Source: Daphnia pulex (Eukaryota > Arthropoda > Branchiopoda > Diplostraca > Daphniidae). Taken from it: a stretch of 64,000 nt of DNA. The stretch's first letter is position 1. Every line of letters starts with the position of its first letter. This document shows positions 50,773-62,250 of the stretch, piece by piece. Below the pieces are notes generated by a model. It was given only the letters and a program-made list of their open reading frames with translations. It was not told the origin of the DNA and searched no databases. The stretch is from NCBI RefSeq assembly GCF_021134715.1, contig NC_060026.1, positions 15,677,001 to 15,741,000 on the forward strand, read 5' to 3'. Made by a program: the position numbers and the translations under genes.

Positions 50773-52132
50773 TCAACAAAAATTCCAATCTGATGGGGAT
50801 GTGACGTTGGCTGGGCGGCATCGTTGCGGGCATGGAAACTGAAGTTCTTCTTTCGGTACTGCTCTCCATCCAATGAAGAAACCATCTTTTCTCTGCGTCG
50901 GGAACGGCCGGCTGGAAGGAATTTTTTCGCAGCAGTAGCTATCGTGCGCCATCTACGTGATAAATACAGACATTTGATTGTGATTAAAACTGTTTGTGGT
51001 CTCGTTTCAGGTTTGAGATTCTTGCCATATTAGTTGTCGCTATCGGCCAAATGAGTCTATCTAGCAGTTTCTGGTCGTAGTCGTACTCGTGCAAATGATT
51101 TTCGGTAAACATTTTCCTTGCGGCGCCAACAATTGTGGAACGATCCTGGCTGACTTTGACTCCCCAACAACCTAGTTAATTATAAAATCACAAAGACCAC
51201 TAAAGAAATTATGGTAATTTAGACACGATTAATTTTAGAAATTGATAAAAATATCCACTCACACCCAACAATAAATCGGCAGTGCCAAGGATGGTCTCTC
51301 ATTATATGGAAAATTCTGTCGCTGGCTAGCCATTCATTGACGGCCTCCTGTTCACGAGGTATTATGTGACTGTCCGAGTCCCTCGACATGAGCGTGTCCA
51401 CCATGTCATCAAGCAAAGGTAACTGTTTAGGTCATATACAGGAAAAATTGTATATTATTCAATTAGAAGTTTTAATTCATTTAAATCTCATTAAAATCTA
51501 AGAATTATGTTTAGCTATTTTACTGTTTACCCAGCGCCAGGTCATGGCAAAAATATCGCCCAAATTTTGCTGTTGGATAATCTCCGTTGCGTTGCACAAA
51601 TCGACGTGGCGTCCGCCCAAGTCCAGAGACTTCTTGAGGATTTCCCAAGACTCGACGTCGTCGGTTGTCAAATTGTGATAAATCCTTACAATCCAACCTC
51701 AAAGGTACAAAAGGAAAACCCGAGCAATTATTTCTTATCTACTTTATATTAATGCTATGTGTGTATACCTGGGTAGATGACGGGAATCGCATTAATTGTA
51801 TTTCCAAATGGTTTCAAATATTTGTTAGAAACATTCGTCTGCGAAAAGTTGCCGTAGATGGAATAGGAAATGACTTTTTGATGAGGACCTCTTCGATCCG
51901 CATCCAAACTACAAAGGGAATTAAATTGGCCAGCAGATGGGAACTCGTTAGCAGCTGAAACAACCAACAGTTTCTTCTCTCCTTGTAGATGTTTGAAATG
52001 GATGATTTGAAATTCGTTGATAACTACGAACTGATGTAGAATAAGAATCAACAACAGGCTCACAATTGTCACGAGATACGGAGTCAAGTGATGAAATCGA
52101 AATTTATTGTAGCAATCGTCCGCAAGAGCCAT
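50773..52132 (-). CDS. Putative Golgi glycosyltransferase-like protein (RDSDS motif)
   Basis: Five exons (52132-51769, 51697-51531, 51422-51263, 51171-51026, 50952-50773) sum to 1017 nt, 338 residues. Type II anchor YLVTIVSLLLILIL. Recognisable blocks: SYSIYGN, YPGWIVRIYHN, MTWRW, MSRDSDSHIIPREQEAVNEW, FHIMRDHPWHC, CCWGVKV, HDSYCCEK, RPFPTQRKDGFFIGW. I know this as an uncharacterised family with a DxD-like RDSDS, compatible with sugar-nucleotide binding; no reaction is established to my knowledge. Intron 4 starts with GC (ATG-GCAAGA), which gives the family junction before MAHDSY; no GT donor fits the frame. Sits among glycan enzymes. Confidence 0.78.
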
Positions 52133-52227
52133 ATTGAGCTACACCGTTCAGTCGTCCTGGTGTAGCCTATGTGTCGTCTTAATATACTATGAGCAAATGC
52201 GCGCGCGAGTTCGAAAGACAACCCACC

Positions 52228-52247
52228 AACTGTTTTTTTTTTTTTTT
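52228..52247 (+). repeat. Poly-T tract
   Basis: Uninterrupted or nearly uninterrupted T run of about 18-20 nt in the gap between two minus-strand genes. Confidence 0.8.
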
Positions 52248-52522
52248 TTATATTAAATATAGAAGCTAAGACTGCAATGTCATGAACGCTTATGGACAGA
52301 CTCTAACAGTAGGTACAAAATCTAAGGGGTGGGGCTCTACACCCAAAATTAAACATTAGAAATAATAAACTTGAAGAGTGTTGACTTGAAGTTCTGAGTG
52401 GATGAAATGACGTTGCATGAACATGCAATCTGATTATTTAGACAAGCTTGTTGTAAAATTTTGAAGAACAGGTATATTTTAGTCCGTGCTGATGTAAAAT
52501 GCTCATTAAAAAAAACATACAA

Positions 52523-53410
52523 TTAAAAGTATGGGAAGAAACGTGTCTTGCTGTAATTGCCAACCGAATAATAAAATCTGGAATTGTACCAAGTCAGTTC
52601 CATGCCGATATATTCTTCTTTGCCTCCAAGGATCGATACCGGTTTTTTGAGCCCTGGATTAGGCCGCGAACTGAAACGAACGAATCGCCCGATTGATTCC
52701 AGGTCTTGCAGGATGCCCGCATAACGCCTAAATGTCTCCAGCGTATCGTTGGCGTTGAAATGGATCTCAACTGCCAGCTGTTTGACTGTGTCTGCCAGAA
52801 AACCGGACCGCAACATTTGCGGGATGGCGTCCCATTCGGAGAACTCGACGTCCATTTTAAGGACGTCGATGAGCGTCGGTTGGTGCCCCAGCATCTCGTA
52901 GATGGACGAGGCCGTCTTCATGTTCCACTTTGTGGTCGGGTGCGCTTCAATCTTGCCAGACAGGCCGAGGTTGTAGAAATGAATGTGTTGACTCCGGTCG
53001 TAGTCGCCGACGCCCATGGACGGATCGAAGGAATGAACTTGACATCCATACTGGGCCATGGCTTCGTCGAAGGTCCACTGATTGTTAATTCCAAATGAGT
53101 AGACGAGGCAGTTGTCATAGACGGGCGAGATGAACTGGTCGAGGCAGACGGCCTTGTGTCCGTCGGGCGCCGCAACGCCGATACCCGTCGCAACACAAAA
53201 GCCAAAATCCACGGCCAAAAAACAAGAAGTGCTGTTGGTCCAGTGAAAATACCTGTACATCTCTTCGGGATCCATTGACTGACTGGCTCTATTGGTCACT
53301 GAATAAGCGATCGGTACCACTAGATGCCTTAACATCCAGTTTCTGGATATAGCCAGGATGAAAACAGTGGCAACTAGAATTATCCAAATGAACCGACGGA
53401 CGCCGCTCAT
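52523..53410 (-). CDS. METTL24-like (FkbM-type) methyltransferase, copy 1
   Basis: Single exon, 888 nt, 295 residues. Type II anchor FIWIILVATVFILAIS. The domain matches METTL24-like proteins: AAPDGHKAVCLDQFISP, CLVYSFGINNQWTFDEAM, YGCQVHSFDPSMG (acidic end of the SAM-binding strand), LIDVLKMDVEFSEWDAIPQM and QLAVEIHFNAND. A luminal domain and SAM-dependent methyl transfer are expected from family; the substrate is not known. Nearly the same protein as the gene at 60.36-61.23 kb, which is on the opposite strand. Confidence 0.9.
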   Translation of the reverse strand: MSGVRRFIWIILVATVFILAISRNWMLRHLVVPIAYSVTNRASQSMDPEEMYRYFHWTNSTSCFLAVDFGFCVATGIGVAAPDGHKAVCLDQFISPVYDNCLVYSFGINNQWTFDEAMAQYGCQVHSFDPSMGVGDYDRSQHIHFYNLGLSGKIEAHPTTKWNMKTASSIYEMLGHQPTLIDVLKMDVEFSEWDAIPQMLRSGFLADTVKQLAVEIHFNANDTLETFRRYAGILQDLESIGRFVRFSSRPNPGLKKPVSILGGKEEYIGMELTWYNSRFYYSVGNYSKTRFFPYF

Positions 53411-54307
53411 CTTGCGTTTAGTAAAAAAAAAATAATGATAATAATTGATGTAACTGAAAATGATCGATTAAATTACTGCCACTTAGATATCAACGTGTTC
53501 GCACTGGTTCCACGATTTTAAAGCACAGAGTTGGAAGTTGCGTGAAAGTATACGTGCTGACGAACGCAACCACATAAGGTTAAAAGTGAAAAAAAGACCT
53601 TACTCCGACTAGGAGGATGACGTAAAAGATTTGTGACTATGAACATTTTTATGATGGCAGAGCTCCTCTCCAAAACTGAAGTAGCAAAAAACAAATAAGA
53701 ATTTCTTAAATAAATTTCGTCCAACAAAACATTTGGTGAATGTTGTTTCAAGCAGTGGTACTGGGCTTCTCTAAATGTGCCATTCAATAACCCTAAACAA
53801 ATCCGACAGCACTTATATTACAGCCCAGTCATGGACTCGTGGTCAAGACTCAAGGCGTTGTGGTGGATCAACATCAACGAAAGATTCAAGCCGAACAGGG
53901 CAAACAAGATAAGGTAGTTTTTTTTTATAGCACACACATTTGACTCCTTCAAATAATTTTTAAATGAATTATAGTGGGGTTAGAAGTCCCAGGACATGCA
54001 GTTTGTCGACAACTGCTACTAGACCCTAAAGTTACTTATTCGTCTCCAAAACTGCCAAACGAAAAGCACTGGAAAACATTTGAAACTCCACAGGGGGATC
54101 ATTGTGACCATATCAACGGTGACCGAACAGTCTGTCATGTAAGTCTTGTACAAAAATACCGCTATTATTGTTGCATTAATATGTCTCTGCTTATTTTTAT
54201 TATGGTCTTATATACAGCCATCCACAGGGGATGATATAACCACCGTCCGTCGTTTAGCCATCACGGAAAAAGCTTTGTAAATTGTTTTATAGGAAACTTG
54301 ATTAAGG
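53411..54307. other. Intergenic with possible orphan exons
   Basis: On the plus strand, 53831-53913 opens with ATG (MDSWSRLKALWW) and ends at a GT donor. 53974-54139 (LEVPGHAVCRQLLL...DRTVCH) ends at GTAAGT, and CCATCCACAGGGG at about 54220 could follow. The phases of the first two do not fit, so I do not call a gene. They may be remnants or untranslated exons of the gene at 54.3 kb. Confidence 0.3.
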
Positions 54308-55826
54308 ATGCGATTCAATCGGGAGATTTATATTCCCGCTAGACTATCTCTTTTCATTTTTCCCGCCGGACTCTTTGTTCTGCTTTACATCATCAGTTGC
54401 GTGATGAAAATAGGTTCGGAATCAACCACAGACAACAACCTATTACAAGAACAGCAAACACGCGAGCAACAACACGTACGTATAATCAGCCCAAGAAGTT
54501 GTGCAGTATAATCTTTTATAATCGTTATTGTAGCTTTTGAATTGGTCTTTTGAATAGACATCTGTTGGATTAGCAAAACATAATTGGCCAAAAAATTCTA
54601 TCCAATTGGAGAGTACGACATTCAACCTAATGGCAGAAACTTATGGCGACAATTGGGCAGAGGCATCAGCAGACGTGTATTTGCCGTCGGTCAATTGCAC
54701 CATAGGTAACGATCGAAATGGATCGAATGAAACTCCTCTGTGCGTGTTACAACTGGGTTTTGTTTATTTTTAGAATATGCCAACGCAAACAAACTGCAGC
54801 AGGATCATCCGTGCGTTATTCGCCTTATTCGTCGAAATTATTTGCTCCAACCAGCACCCAAAAGCCTCTCCTACAGACTGGATCATCCAGGATCGCCCGA
54901 TCCTTCCGACGGACAATCTCAGGCTATTTTGGAAATCTTGCAAAATAAAGTATGTAAAGCTTTTGAAGTATTAGTGTCTAAAAAAAAATAACGATAGCTA
55001 CCGAAACTGTGCAGCCTATTAAAATTGTCTTTGGCCGTTTTCAGACGAATGGATTTTTCATTGAATGCGGCGGCTACGACGGCGAGTTTCTATCCAACAC
55101 GCTATTTATGGAACGCTATCTTGGCTGGAGCGGATTGCTGATTGAAGCTGACAGGAAAGCTTTCAACAAGCTTTTGACCCGTAACCGTAAGGCTTACACC
55201 ACACCGGTCTGCCTTAGTACGGAACTTTATCCCATACAAGTAATAAGCCTAGCCCAGCACAAACTCTTTTTCAGACGTTTCAACGAAATTGATTTTCCAT
55301 TATGCAGGTGAATTACAATGCTACTGTCGGAACCCTAAGTTCTATCCTCGAAACAAATGACGTTCAACAAACAGGAAATTTAACGGGCGATAAAAATCAT
55401 CACAAAGTCTCAAATAACAGCAAGAAAAACACTAAAGACATTTACAAAGTTCAATGTTTCCCGCTGTATTCCATCCTTCTCGCCATTGGCAGGACCCACG
55501 TCGATTACTTCGGTCTCGACGTCGAGGGATCAGAGTACAAAATATTGAAAACTATTCCGTGGCAAAAAATTAATGTTAAGGTAATTAATTTTTTTTTTAT
55601 CAGTTGAAAGCTTTTTGTTTGTACCGAATTGACTTTTGCATTTGTCGACTGGTGCATGTAGACGCTGACTGTGGAGTGGAATCACACGCCCGAAGGTGAG
55701 GCCGCTATAACTCGTCTAATGGAGAGCAACAAATTTATCAAGTTTGGTCTGATTTCCATGCCATACTCACGTGAAGTAGTCTACGTTCGAGACTTTCTTA
55801 ACGACTATAGAAAATCAAAAGATTAG
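54308..55826 (+). CDS. FkbM-family, Star-like methyltransferase domain protein
   Basis: Six exons (54308-54475, 54558-54705, 54774-54949, 55045-55239, 55308-55580, 55662-55826) sum to 1125 nt, 374 residues. Type II anchor LSLFIFPAGLFVLLYIISCV. The domain follows the Methyltransf_21/FkbM pattern: GFFIECGGYDGEFLSNTLF (SAM loop), LGWSGLLIEADRKAF, HVDYFGLDVEGSEYKIL, TLTVEWNH. Related to Drosophila Star and similar membrane proteins, in which the fold may act in trafficking instead of catalysis. The key acidic residues (EAD, DVEG) are kept here, so activity is possible. Residues about 255-285 form a lysine/asparagine-rich insertion. Confidence 0.88.
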
Positions 55827-56222
55827 TAAATGTAGAAAACTGCGGGGAAGTAAAATAAGGTAAATTACAACCATATAAAAGTAAATTATAGGGCGGTAGT
55901 GTCGAATATGTGAAATCAAGACCGTGATCGGTGACCGACTAGGTTAGATCATATTTTTTTTCCCCTGACACGCTTGATGCATTTTTTATTTCCTTTCGGC
56001 AATATTTGTAAACAAAAAAAAAAATAATAATAATAACACAAAAAAAAGATGGGGGCTGACTGATGAGCGAATGTTACTTTTCACCGGGCGTGCATACATT
56101 TTTTTGTTCATAAACCATTTGATTCAGATTAGCTCTCACTTACCAATCTAACCATGTGCTATCTAATCAGAAAAAAAACAATTTCAAAAATAACAAATAA
56201 ATAATAGCTGACGAAAAAGAAA
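55827..56222. other. Intergenic, converging gene ends
   Basis: Short A- and T-rich 3' flanks of the FkbM-like (+) and A4GALT-like (-) genes; nothing else seen. Confidence 0.5.
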
Positions 56223-57408
56223 TCAAAAGTAATCGACTTCCAGATTGGAAAGCGCATGAGCGTAAGAAATTGGACAATGAACACGGGCGATTTTGCTGTA
56301 AAGCTGATTGGATCCGACATAGACGGGCTCTTTCTTCGACAATTTGTTGTAGGTGTGAACGGCGTAGCTTTGGAAAATGGCGTCGTCACCGCTGACGTTG
56401 GAGAAGCGAAACATTCGCTTCCATTCGGCGAATTTGTAGGGATACAAATAAGTTTTAGGAAGGACGCGGATGTCCGGGCAAAGGAACACCGGATAAGTCG
56501 GCAGAGGTGCTCGCCTCTGGCAATATTTGAGCAGAACCGACTGGAACATTGCCGGGCCGGAATAGGACCACTTCTTCGGATGATAGGAAGAGGCCAGGTA
56601 GGTCATCATCTTCCGGACGATGGGGTGATCCTTCTGGAAATGGAACGAAGATCCAGTCAAGACACTGTCGTCTTCTTCCGGCACGAAATTCCAGAAAATG
56701 TTGTCATCAAACGGCTTGAGGGCGACAAAGTCGAGATCCATGTACATCCCTCCGCCCTTGTAGGAGCTGAGGATGCGGATGTAGTCGGAGAAATGCTCCG
56801 TCTTGTACGGACTCTGTCGCCAAGCCCCGCCCAAGTACCAATCTTCTAGTGGCTATTAATAAGGAAATAAATATTTACATGACAATTAATAAATGTGCAG
56901 ATGGAGTAATATTATAGCCTACCGTTTGGTTAAAGTAATGACGGACGTCGATGAGGATCACGAAAATGTTGGGATAGTTCTCGAGGATGTGGGCCAGTGG
57001 GCCGACAGTTAAGTTGACGTGATCCGATTGGAAGAAAACCTGAACTGATCGGTTGGAATTTTCCTTGGCCGTCGACTCTACGGCGCACAATTGGCGCAAG
57101 TTGAGGTGATCGCGACCGGTAGTTTCGTGAAAATAAATTCGCTTGTCGTCCGACAGAAGGGAAATGGAATTTAACGACGACGACTGGTTATGGCCTTCCA
57201 CGTTGACAATGTCCGAGTATCGGACGATGTTGAATGTCTGCTCCAATGATGAGAATAATATTGTCGAATGGGTTTGATTGGCGTCTTTGGCAACTTCTTT
57301 TCCATCACGAAGGGCAGAAATGAACCAAAATCTCAGGTAGACACAAATAACGATGGCCGCCATCGAGCCGAAGTATAATGTTTTGAGCTTGTCGCGTCGG
57401 ATAGGCAT
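56223..57408 (-). CDS. Alpha-1,4-galactosyltransferase-like (A4GALT/A4GNT family), copy 2
   Basis: Two exons (57408-56923, 56852-56223) sum to 1116 nt, 371 residues. Type II anchor MAAIVICVYLRFWFI. DxD region: HFSDYIRILSSYKGGGMYMD then LDFVALKPF (DLD motif). Gb3_synth-like end: SGPAMFQSVLLKYC, DDAIFQSYAVHTYNK and LYSKIARVHCP. A Golgi alpha-1,4 hexosyl- or N-acetylhexosaminyltransferase is expected. It is well diverged from copy 1, so the two may use different acceptors. Confidence 0.92.
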
Positions 57409-58654
57409 CACTGGTGAGGTGCTAAACTAAAAACATTATGAACAATTGATCGACTGTTTAAACCAAAACGAAATATAACAAACCAAACAATTATCTTTCG
57501 AGTTTCGAGGATGTCAATCGGAGTGGGACCGATCCTCACATCAAGAATAACGGAAATGCGAGACGGTATACACTTGTGGCTGTGCCGGATATTGCCAAGT
57601 TATAGGCTCCACCCATTTGAGATCACGGTCCATACGCCAGTCACCGCACCGGTATAATCAATTATGGTATAGACACACGAAATAAACTGGTGATCAAGCA
57701 ACCGCAATGACGACGCACTGTGCAATCAAGGTAAACATGTTCCAAGTCAACAGGGTTATATAAATCATCAAGTGAATTGGAGCCAACCGTCAAATTGTTG
57801 AGATTACCAAATAATTCAACAGCAAGCCAAATAATCATCAGACGTAAATAAAGAAACACACATTCACATTCCTGAATAGCAGCCGAATGAAATCAAGCCG
57901 CTTCTTGTCTCGCACAATAGCAAATGAAACTGAATAGTACCCACTCTTCTTTGCAATTTGGAAAGCAACACTAAAACGCACTTGTCAGGTAAAATATTCG
58001 TTTAGACTTGTTTGATTCAAGTTAACAGTGACATCTATCAAATGCAATGTAGAAAACTTATGAAAAAGCAAAAAGTCTGTTGTTCGTCAACGAATCTGTC
58101 AGACACTCAGACTCGGACCTGCGTCACACCAGACTGAAATGAATGAGAGCAAAATAAAACGCCTCTAAATTAAATATCGATACGTCATCACTCATCACTT
58201 TGTTTAAGTAGACATGGCAACAAGGGCAGTTAAAACTTAAAAGAGTTTTTCTACTGACAATTGTAACCCTTCCTTTCTTCACTCTCTGTAATCTGCACCT
58301 TAACAAAGGGGTAGAGTTTGAAAGGATAGTTCGAGTGAACTGGAGGCCATTTGACTGGAAACACACCAAACTGGTGCCGATCAAATAACAAGATAATTCT
58401 AAATCACGAACAATTACAGCAGCAGTCGTAAAATTTCTATAGGGTAATCAACTAAACCTTTGAAAGCCACAAAACAACATGAGACATGACTCTGATGCGC
58501 TTTAATGAAATAGATTTAGTTAAAACCAATCAGTTAGTCAGTTTATCAGGAGTGTCTATATATAAATAAGATTGTATTTCAAATACGCCTATAAATATTA
58601 TTTGTTGTCGCCTACCCATTTCCATTATTGAATTGAATTAATCAATTAATAAAA
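57409..58654. other. Intergenic, no gene recognised
   Basis: Upstream flank of A4GALT-like copy 2 and 3' flank of fucosyltransferase copy 4. Scattered short frames without motifs. Confidence 0.45.
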
Positions 58655-59971
58655 TCATTTTAGAAAAGGGAATTTTTTCGGAGATTTCTTCGACTTGTAA
58701 TTAGGACGAGAACACCTTCCGGGATGCCATTTGGGAAACAAACTCGGGTAGGATTTGATTCGCTCGTTGTCAACGTGCAGTTTCCGGCAGAGGTGGCAGA
58801 AACCGTGACGGACCATTTGCTCCAGCCCGGCTTCGACCACGTAGTCGTCCTTCCACCACAGATACTCGTTGTACAGCGTCTCGTTGGCGGCCAATTTCTC
58901 CAAATAGGCGGCCAGTTTCTTCGGCTCAAAATGCAGGGCATCGATGTACGAATGCTCCGGTGCCAACTGGGCGTAGTCGGCCCCTCCGTAGACGACGGGT
59001 ACAATATCCCGCAGGCTCATGATGTGGAAAAATTTTTCCGTCACATAATCCTGGCAGATGGCGTTCTCAAAGGACAAGTAAAATTTGTAATTGGATTCCA
59101 GCATGTTGTAACACTCGGGAGTGGACGTCAGAAGTTCGTGAGTGTCGCAACGTAGTCCCGATCCTAGTCCGTCATCGTCGCACCATCCGTACACGTCGAC
59201 TTTGACGTGTTTCTTCAATTGTTTGACGTACTTTTCCCGCTGGCCGTCCGTTGTGCAATGGGAGATCATGGCAGCCACTAATTTCTTCTTTTTCTTTTTC
59301 CCTCTGTTAATTTGTCGTTTGTTCAACATCAACTGGCGAGTGGATTCTTTCATTCTGGCCTCCGTTTCTTCCATCGTTTTGGGTGCCGATGGTTTCGGGC
59401 GGATCCGCCCGTACAGGAAACGAATGTCCGAGTCCATCCGGTAGGTCATGGTCCAATTGAAGTAGTTTCTGTATTGGGCCAGATTCTGATCTACCAGCGC
59501 AGGAGGTGGTTCCTGTGTAAAAAAGACGTAACGTTGAGTGGCCGGCCTTTGATTTCCATCGGCATAAGGCCGTCGACTCCCCACGCCAAACTGGTCGTTG
59601 ATGTTGAACACGATGGCGTCGTAAGAGTCCACAGGTCGTTCCGGGTACTGATAGGGACTGTTGACTAATTCGCAATCGCTGACTGGGCATCCGTGCTGGA
59701 CGAAAGCGTCGTGTCCAGTGCCAAAGATGACAACTTCCGGCCTCTGAGGAGCGTTCCACAACAAAATGGTCTTAATGCGACCTCGTACGGTAGTCGAGTT
59801 GTTCTCCACCGAGTCGATGCATTGATGATTGATGGGCTGCTGGAATAATTCCGCTGGATGGTGCGGAGTATAATCCGGCTTTGCCAGTCGATCAGCGCAG
59901 AGCAGGAAAAAGGTGGAGACGATGAAAGCGGCTGCTGTTAGTTTGCACCACTTTTTGATGTTTGCAACCAT
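58655..59971 (-). CDS. Alpha-1,3-fucosyltransferase (GT10), copy 4
   Basis: Single exon, 1317 nt, 438 residues. Anchor KLTAAAFIVSTFFLLCA. Motifs: KTILLWNAPQR, FGTGHDAFVQHGCPVSDC, FFTQEPPPA, YFNWTMTYRMDSDIRFLYG, MISHC, FYLSFENAICQDYVTEKFF, PVVYGGADYAQLAPEHSYI, FCHLCRKLH. A lysine run (GKKKKKK) precedes the nucleotide-binding half, and the C-terminal tail is basic. With copy 5 it forms a close pair lying in opposite orientation on either side of METTL24-like copy 2. All GT10 signature residues are present. Confidence 0.95.
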   Translation of the reverse strand: MVANIKKWCKLTAAAFIVSTFFLLCADRLAKPDYTPHHPAELFQQPINHQCIDSVENNSTTVRGRIKTILLWNAPQRPEVVIFGTGHDAFVQHGCPVSDCELVNSPYQYPERPVDSYDAIVFNINDQFGVGSRRPYADGNQRPATQRYVFFTQEPPPALVDQNLAQYRNYFNWTMTYRMDSDIRFLYGRIRPKPSAPKTMEETEARMKESTRQLMLNKRQINRGKKKKKKLVAAMISHCTTDGQREKYVKQLKKHVKVDVYGWCDDDGLGSGLRCDTHELLTSTPECYNMLESNYKFYLSFENAICQDYVTEKFFHIMSLRDIVPVVYGGADYAQLAPEHSYIDALHFEPKKLAAYLEKLAANETLYNEYLWWKDDYVVEAGLEQMVRHGFCHLCRKLHVDNERIKSYPSLFPKWHPGRCSRPNYKSKKSPKKFPFLK

Positions 59972-60355
59972 CGCCGGATGTGATGCGCGGATTCACGTCG
60001 ATGTCGTAAGAATATCCGGACTCTGACGTTTGGCCGGCTACCGTCTTGTTCAACTGCTCGTTTAACTATACACCGCGTTTCCTGGACGGTTTCACTCTGT
60101 TTCGCTACGTTGATTTCATCCACCATTATCTCATTTAACTATTTAGTACGCCTCCTCTATATCGCCTCCAGCATTTTAATCCGGCGATGCCTTTTCTCAC
60201 CTTCATGCCTCACTGTCACTTCCTCCATCATCACGGACGATATCAACCTGCCATAGTTGGATACTGGAGTCGGAGTCGATTACTCCGTCATCATTCGTGC
60301 AACATTATAAACCTATTATTGCTTCTATTTAACAGCCTTTTGAACTATTCACGCG
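59972..60355. other. Shared upstream region of divergent genes
   Basis: Only 384 nt separate the starts of fucosyltransferase copy 4 (-) and METTL24-like copy 2 (+), so this segment probably acts as a bidirectional promoter. No clear TATA box. Confidence 0.5.
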
Positions 60356-61228
60356 ATGAATGTCCGTCGAGTGTGTTGGGTGGGTCTTGCGACCTTTGCT
60401 TTCGTCCTGATTGTAATTAGCTTGTTAACGATGGACCCGAAATTCAATCAATTCCAGATTTTAGTTGATTTTACAGAGACCCAAAAGGCGGCTGGGAATA
60501 TGTCGGCCGGAGAAATTTTCCGTTATTTGCATAGGACCAACAGCACGTCGTGCTTATTCGCTGTTGATTTTGGCTATTGGGTTTGGAGCGGCGGCGGCGT
60601 TGCGGCGCCCGACGGACACAAGGCCGTCTGCCTCGACCAGTTCATCTCGCCCGTCTATGACAACTGCCTCGTCTACTCGTTTGGCATCAACAATCAGTGG
60701 ACCTTCGACGAAGCCATGGCCAAATTCGGCTGTCAAGTTTATTCATTCGATCCGTCGATGGGCGTCAGCGACTACGACCGGAGTCAACACATTCATTTCC
60801 ATAACCTCGGCCTGTCCGGCAAGAATGAAGCGCACCCGACCACAAAGTGGAACCTGAAAACGGCCTCGTCCATCTACGAGATGCTGAGGCACCACCCGAC
60901 GCTTATCGACGTTCTTAAAATGGACGTCGAGTTCTACGAATGGGACGCCATTCCGCAAATGTTGCGGTCCGGTTTTCTGACAGACAAAGTCAAACAGCTG
61001 GCAGTTGAGATCCATTTCAACGCCAACGATACGTTGGAGACATTCAGGCGTTATGCGGGCATCCTGCAAGACCTGGAATCAATGGGGCGATTTGTTCGTT
61101 TCAGTTCACGACCCAATCCGTGGCTCAAGCGGCCCATATCGATCCTCGGAGGCAAAGAAGAATATATTGGCATGGAACTGACGTGGTATAATTCCAGATT
61201 TTATAATTCCTCGTCGGTAATAATATGA
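60356..61228 (+). CDS. METTL24-like (FkbM-type) methyltransferase, copy 2
   Basis: Single exon, 873 nt, 290 residues. Anchor WVGLATFAFVLIVISLL, then the same catalytic-type blocks as copy 1 (AAPDGHKAVCLDQFISP, FGINNQWTFDEAM, FDPSMGVSDYDRSQ, VLKMDVEFYEWDAIPQM). DNA is nearly identical to copy 1 over most of the domain, while the N-terminal 60 residues differ. Opposite orientation to copy 1, so an inverted duplicate. SAM-dependent methyl transfer is inferred from family. Confidence 0.9.
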   Translation: MNVRRVCWVGLATFAFVLIVISLLTMDPKFNQFQILVDFTETQKAAGNMSAGEIFRYLHRTNSTSCLFAVDFGYWVWSGGGVAAPDGHKAVCLDQFISPVYDNCLVYSFGINNQWTFDEAMAKFGCQVYSFDPSMGVSDYDRSQHIHFHNLGLSGKNEAHPTTKWNLKTASSIYEMLRHHPTLIDVLKMDVEFYEWDAIPQMLRSGFLTDKVKQLAVEIHFNANDTLETFRRYAGILQDLESMGRFVRFSSRPNPWLKRPISILGGKEEYIGMELTWYNSRFYNSSSVII

Positions 61229-62250
61229 GTGATTGAAGATGTCAATATATCGTGTCAATAATAACGTGCTGTTTTCTATTTACTTATTAATTCCTATAGT
61301 TTTATTTTACAAATGTAAATTTGGAATTAAGTATTACAAATAAATATCTAACACAGTTTGTTCCCTTCATTAATCCAAGCTAAGATAAAGCGCCTATACT
61401 ATTCTCGATGCTTATATCATTAAAGCTACAATAGTGGGTCCGACATTTGGCACGTATCCAGTCGTTCCTTAAATCGAAACAAAAATATTCAGTTTAATAA
61501 TACATATGTCAGGATTGGATGATAATTATACTTTTTTTTTTAAATCGGGGTAGTATGTACACAGACGTATAGAGAGGGACCGGTCGACGTTATCCGTTTT
61601 AATTCATAGTCGCGCTAACTCCGTAATAATGTACCGAAAATTTGACTATCGTCACGCAGCCAGACATGAAGAATGCCACCATCCGCCCAAGAATAGCATT
61701 TCACAATTCCATGGAATCACGGAGAACATAACAGGGGGCGATGACCTCTGCGCAGCCAAGTGAATCGTTTCTCTTTATAACTACAGCATTGAAATTGTTT
61801 TATACAAGCTAAAAAAAATATGTTGTTTCATCTAACTGCTGTGTATAGACTCTAGAAAGATATAAAAGATGATCCTGTGTAAAATAGCGGTTCCATAACA
61901 TCGGGAGGGAATCTGCTAAAAAAAGGTGAAGTAACAAATGAACGGATGAGAGGGATGACGAACCAGAAGAGTTGCAGTGCAGCGCCGTCGTTCAACTTCC
62001 GTGAAAAACATGGCGACTTCAGAAACGCATTTACCGTCGTCGAGGTTGCTGGCCATTTGAATCGGCGGTAGGCCTACTTGCACTTTGTCTTCGCCAATCG
62101 CTCACGTTTCATTCAATCTATTACCTAGAGTCTGTGCAACTGACAGGTTCCAAGCTGCTGCAGTGAATTAGAGATATATTTCAGTGTACAGTTATGTCAA
62201 TTGGTTTTTGAAAACATTCGTCGCGAGGCATTTTGTTGTCATTTGTCGCC
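61229..62250. other. Intergenic, upstream of fucosyltransferase copy 5
   Basis: No gene seen. A T-rich tract near 61530 and a poly-A stretch near 61810; the rest is unremarkable. Confidence 0.5.

Noticed and set aside
53831-54240. Candidate three-exon gene in front of the FkbM-like gene
   Set aside because: Good-looking splice sites, but exon 1 ends in a phase that brings a stop soon into exon 2; kept only as possible orphan exons.
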